Assembly (NCBI RefSeq): GCF_025780075.1
Contig: NZ_JAOXHM010000002.1
Location: 80,605 to 144,604 of the forward strand
DNA from: Ureaplasma sp. ES3154-GEN
GTDB taxonomy: Bacteria; Bacillota_I; Bacilli_A; Mycoplasmatales; Mycoplasmoidaceae
Direction of reading: 5' to 3'
DNA length: 64,000 nucleotides
Shown here: one piece after another, positions 60,883-64,000 of the stretch
Numbering within the stretch: position 1 is the stretch's first letter
Layout of the letters: each line of letters opens with the position of its first letter
Notes under the pieces: generated by a model
Told to the model about the DNA's origin: nothing
The model's input: only the letters and a program-made list of their open reading frames with translations
Database searches by the model: none
Program-made: the position numbers and the translations under genes

Positions 60883-60903
60883 ATTTAAAACTTTTTGCAA
60901 AAC

Positions 60904-60937
60904 AAAATCTTTCCCCAAACGAGGAAAGATTTTTTTA
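60904..60937 (+). terminator. intrinsic terminator after rplL
   Basis: Stem AAAATCTTTCC / GGAAAGATTTT with an 8-base loop, followed by a T-run. Confidence 0.85.
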
Positions 60938-60992
60938 TTTGATATTTATCGTTTATAATAATAGATTGTATAAGATAAAATAGGTGATTATT

Positions 60993-61565
60993 ATGGCAAA
61001 CATTATTCATGCAAAAGATTTACGTGCGGGACACACGTTCTTTTTAAAAGACAACATATATCAAGTAATTGAAAACTCATTTAATAAAACAGCAATGCGT
61101 GAAGGAATCGTCAAATGTAAAGTTAAAAACTTACGTTCAGGAGCTATTACTGTTGAAGTTTTAACTGGTTTAAAGGTAGAACAAGCTTTGGTGGAAAAAG
61201 TGAAAATGACTTTTAGTTATGATGATGGTTCAAACTATGTATTTATGAACAATGAAACGTTCGACCAATTTGCAATTCCTTATCAACAGTTAGAGTGAGA
61301 AAAAAACTTTATTGAGGAAGGCACAGAAGTAATGATTATGCGTTATGAAGACGAATTGTTAGGTGCAAGCTTACCAGATCAAATAGTAGTAACAATTAGC
61401 GAAGCTGAAGAAGCGGTGCAAGGAAACTCTGTTTCAAATGCGACAAAACGTGCTTGATTAGCTTCGGGTTATGACTTCCAAGTGCCACAATTTATTAAAT
61501 CAGGGGAAAAAGTTTTAATTAATACTGCAACTGGTCAATATGTTTCACGTGCGAAACAAGAATAA
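60993..61565 (+). CDS. efp: elongation factor P (Lys34-less mycoplasma form)
   Basis: EF-P relieves ribosome stalling at proline runs. The protein has 190 residues with Trp TGA codons. ATG 60993 follows TAGGTGA. The N-terminal domain contains [15 protein letters not shown]. The loop that in E. coli is PGKG, with modified Lys34, reads TAMREG here, so the tip residue is Met35 and no modification lysine is present. As I recall, M. pneumoniae has the same TAMR sequence, so it is a clade feature. nusB follows after 8 bases. Confidence 0.95.
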
Positions 61566-61573
61566 GGTTTTGT

Positions 61574-61966
61574 ATGCAACAAGTAGTATCACAACGTAAA
61601 AAACGGATTAAATTATTTCAATATATCTACAGTTATATAATGTATAAAGTAGATATCCCAGCAGCGGTTGAACGCGCTGCACAAATGTTTCAAATGGATA
61701 TGGACTGATTAAAAGCAGCAGAGTATTATTTGGCGAATCAAGAAGATTTAATTAACCAAATTCGTCCGCATTTAAAAGATGGATGAGTCTGAGAACGTCT
61801 ACCATATGCAGAGCAAGCGTTAATGCTTGCAATTCTGTGTGAATCTAAAATTTTACATACACCTAAATCAGTTATTATTAACGAAGCGGTCGAAATTATT
61901 AAAGATTTCTGTGATTTAAAATCCTACAAGTACATTAATTCAGTGCTTGATGCGATTTTAGTTTAG
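61574..61966 (+). CDS. nusB: NusB transcription antitermination factor
   Basis: The protein has 130 residues, helical, with Trp TGA codons. The C-terminal half ERLPYAEQALMLAILCESK and VIINEAVEIIKDFC are conserved NusB; the N-terminal half is divergent. NusB binds boxA RNA with S10 in rRNA antitermination, and an rRNA operon with a leader begins 1.9 kb downstream. The order efp-nusB equals MG026-MG027. Confidence 0.9.
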
Positions 61967-61967
61967 T

Positions 61968-62705
61968 ATGCACCAATACAATATATTACGTATTGACCGC
62001 AAGCAACATGTGATATTTGATCCTGAAGATGTTTTTAAAATTACAAAAGTACATCGAATTCGAATTAATGAAGAGATTTATGTACTATGAAATAACAAAA
62101 AATATCTAGCAGTAATCCGGTCAATTGCTCCATTACGTGCGGAAGTTCTTCGACAGATTCAAGCGAACGAACGCCGTTATAGTTTAGACGTTTATTTAGG
62201 AAGTCTAAAACCTAAACCATTTGAGGATGCGGTTAATAAATTAGTACAATTAAATGTTTATCAAATTCATCAGTTAATTTTAGACCGAACATATGATGAA
62301 CATCAGATTCGCACTGAACGAATTCAAAAAATTACAAACGAAGCAACTAGTCAATCTAAACGTTATGACCAAGTGCTTTATTACCCCAACATACCTTTTA
62401 ATAAGATGCTAAGTCAACTTCACCAGTATGATGCAGTTTTCGTTGCCAATGAAAAAAACGAAGAAGTGTATTTATATGACTTAAAGATTCGGTGAAGTTT
62501 TGTCAAGAATGTTGCGATTATTATCGGAGGAGAGGGTGGTTTTACTGGTGATGAAATTACACGTTTAAAAGCTAACCGCAATGTGTATATGATTAAACTT
62601 ACACCTACAATTTTACGAGCTGAAACAGCAGCGGTTTATTTAACGAGTGTTTTAGATCAATTTTTAAATTACCAAAGGAGAGAAGATGAAACAAAGGTTA
62701 ATTAA
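61968..62705 (+). CDS. rsmE: RsmE, 16S rRNA (uracil-N3) methyltransferase
   Basis: RsmE methylates U1498 of 16S rRNA. The protein has 245 residues. It belongs to the SPOUT knot family: IIIGGEGGFTGDEI is the knot motif, followed by LTPTILRAETAAVY. A middle part SQSKRYDQV also fits. Its start lies 1 base after the nusB stop and its end overlaps the next gene by 20 bases. Confidence 0.93.
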
Positions 62706-63693
62706 CTATCTTATTGTTTTAGCTGGGATTCTTGCAGTTATTAGTATTGCTGTTGGTTTCGGAGTATTTATGCATGCGCAAAATACGAATTTGCAAGCAA
62801 ACGATAACAGTTTAGACAAACAGGAATGAGGGCAACTGGGATCTTTTTATGTTCGTGAAACATTAGATCCAAACGCATTTAAAAAACTAACATTTAATCA
62901 ACAAAATATTATCGTGAATGAGCGTGGAGATATCTTTAATTCCCTACTATCGTTTAATAAAGTGAATTTAGCGACCCAAATTGTGCCAGTGTTTACTGTT
63001 TTATTAAGTGGTTTGTCCATTTTATTGTATTTCTATTTAAATAAAAAAGAGCGTGCAAAGATTAAGGAAAACATTAATCCTAAGTGAGTGCGTCATAGCT
63101 TATTAACAACATCAATTGCAATGGGAAGCGTACTATTAATTACAATTTTTTTAAGTTATTTATTAGTTGGACTAAATTTTGTAGATAATAATTATTACAA
63201 TTTATCCACAATACAAGAAAAATATGATTTACTTGTTAAAATGTTAAATCATAAAAAGATAGGATATATTGTTGTTTTTATTTTAGTTATTTTATTTGCA
63301 ACTATTGTTGTTGGTTTTAATAATTTTGTATCGTTTAGAATTACATACCAAATTACAGCTTATGCAACAAAACATAAATATGATGCTGACCGTTTAGATC
63401 CCCGTACTGAATATTTTGATGTAGTCGAATCAAGTCAAGATGAATATATGAAATTTGTTTTAGAACAAAAACAGACAATGAGCACAAAGGTTTTTAGCGA
63501 GATCACAGAAGTAGAAAATCAGTTACTTAAAGCAGCCAATATTGATTTTGTTACTGGTTTAATTAACAAAAAGATTGAATTGCGTCAACAAGCAACAAAC
63601 GATGTTCTCATGAGAACACAAAAAGAACAACCAAAATATGATGAATTTATTTCTGACTCCCAAGATTCACAAGGTTCATCTGGTAATTTTTAA
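62686..63693 (+). CDS. four-helix membrane protein, unknown (MG028-position)
   Basis: The protein has 335 residues with Trp TGA codons. Hydrophobic segments lie near residues 6-28, 105-127, 145-165 and 195-218. The C-terminal about 110 residues are hydrophilic and charged (DADRLDPRTEYFDVVESS). An extracellular domain lies between segments 1 and 2. It starts inside the end of rsmE after AAAGGAGAGA. A hypothetical membrane protein occupies the same position after nusB in M. genitalium (MG028). No function is known to me. Confidence 0.82.
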
Positions 63694-63702
63694 TATTTTT
63701 TG

Positions 63703-63728
63703 AAAAAACGCATAAAATGCGTTTTTTT
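63703..63728 (+). terminator. intrinsic terminator before the rRNA operon
   Basis: An 11-bp stem AAAAAACGCAT / ATGCGTTTTTT with a 3-base loop and T-run. Confidence 0.88.
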
Positions 63729-63823
63729 GTTGCTCTTTTTAATTTTTTTATATATAATTATTCAAGTGTTTTTAAAAAAAGATTTCACAAATATAAAAAA
63801 TAATAAAATTTTTTAAAAAAATG

Positions 63824-63853
63824 TTGACAAATTACTTTTAAAAGCACTATAAT
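63824..63853 (+). promoter_or_regulatory. strong promoter of the rRNA operon
   Basis: Consensus TTGACA (63824-63829), an 18-base spacer and TATAAT (63848-63853), the best -35/-10 pair in the window, as expected for rRNA. Confidence 0.93.
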
Positions 63854-63859
63854 ATTATG

Positions 63860-63916
63860 GTGTGCTTAACGAAAAGCACAGCAAAATGATCTTTGAAAAC
63901 TAAATAGAATCCGTCA
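63860..63916 (+). promoter_or_regulatory. rRNA leader with hairpin and boxA-like sequence
   Basis: Hairpin GTGCTT-aacgaa-AAGCAC (about 63862-63879) followed by TGATCTTTGAAAAC, which resembles the boxA antitermination element of Firmicutes rRNA leaders (NusB/S10 binding). Confidence 0.6.
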
Positions 63917-64000
63917 ATTTTTAAGAGTTTGATCCTGGCTCAGGATTAACGCTGGCGGCATGCCTAATACATGCAAATCGAACGAGGTTAGTTTACTAAC
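63917..64000 (+). rRNA. rrs: 16S ribosomal RNA, 5' end (continues beyond window)
   Basis: AAGAGTTTGATCCTGGCTCAG is the universal 16S start; ATTAACGCTGGCGGCATGCC follows, then ACATGCAAATCGAACG. The 5' end is placed by alignment to E. coli numbering and may be off by a few bases. The variable part suggests the Ureaplasma / M. penetrans relatives, from memory. The gene is cut at the window edge. Confidence 0.97.

Overview
The window is a continuous piece of a Mollicutes (mycoplasma-type) chromosome that reads UGA as tryptophan. Almost every conserved gene (uvrA, ftsH, serS, mnmG, gltX, topA, tkt and others) is interrupted by in-frame TGA at positions where the family has Trp, and is full length once TGA is read as Trp. 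Release factor 1 (prfA) is present. Coordinates below use that code. The base composition is AT-rich, intrinsic terminators are short hairpins, and there are many lipoproteins with N-terminal lipoboxes. Gene order such as rpmH-rnpA-yidC-ksgA-gltX-HD protein, rpoE-fba-ychF and efp-nusB matches the pneumoniae group as I remember it. The first bases of the 16S gene at the right edge look like the Ureaplasma / M. penetrans side of that group. I do not name a species.

Layout. 1-2.2 kb: end of a DUF31 (immunoglobulin-protease-type) protein and a lipoprotein. 2.5-11.4 kb, plus strand: uvrA, a lipoprotein, hpt-ftsH, serS. 11.4-13.2 kb: a type I restriction specificity locus with three target-recognition modules, interrupted by an (AGCA)8 tract. 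13.3-18.0 kb, minus: three surface lipoproteins, the last a convincing IdeS-family (C66) immunoglobulin-cleaving cysteine protease. 18.2-22.5 kb, minus: rpsB, tex and a coupled lipoprotein. 22.6-27.2 kb, plus: a full-length DUF31 lipoprotein with a complete serine-protease triad, then mnmG-rsmG. 27.3-34.1 kb, minus: three SemiSWEET-like membrane proteins, tsaC, prmC, prfA, rpmE and dnaA.

34.2-42.7 kb, plus: a long housekeeping operon (rpmH, rnpA, yidC, ksgA, ispE, gltX, HD hydrolase, rpoE, fba, ychF). 42.8-47.3 kb, plus: tdk, a membrane protein, rbgA, topA, trxA and tRNA-Ser(GCU). 47.4-53.2 kb, minus: one giant 1946-residue surface protein. 53.2-53.7 kb: an AT-rich divergent spacer with DnaA-box-like 9-mers. 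53.7-57.5 kb, plus: an HPr-like protein without the phosphorylatable His15, transketolase, a RecB-type PD-(D/E)XK nuclease and a MazG/dUTPase-type protein. 57.6-59.7 kb, minus: two surface proteins, one with a His-rich tail. 59.7-63.7 kb, plus: L10 leader, rplJ-rplL, efp-nusB-rsmE and a membrane protein. 63.8-64.0 kb: a strong rRNA promoter, the leader and the start of 16S rRNA.

Themes. Translation, ribosome maturation and DNA repair genes sit in tight operons with stop/start overlaps. Between them lie accessory surface modules that look host-directed. The most striking is a possible two-enzyme anti-antibody capacity: an IdeS-like cysteine protease plus DUF31 serine proteases, both lipid-anchored. 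A slippage-prone hsdS gene may additionally switch DNA-methylation specificity.
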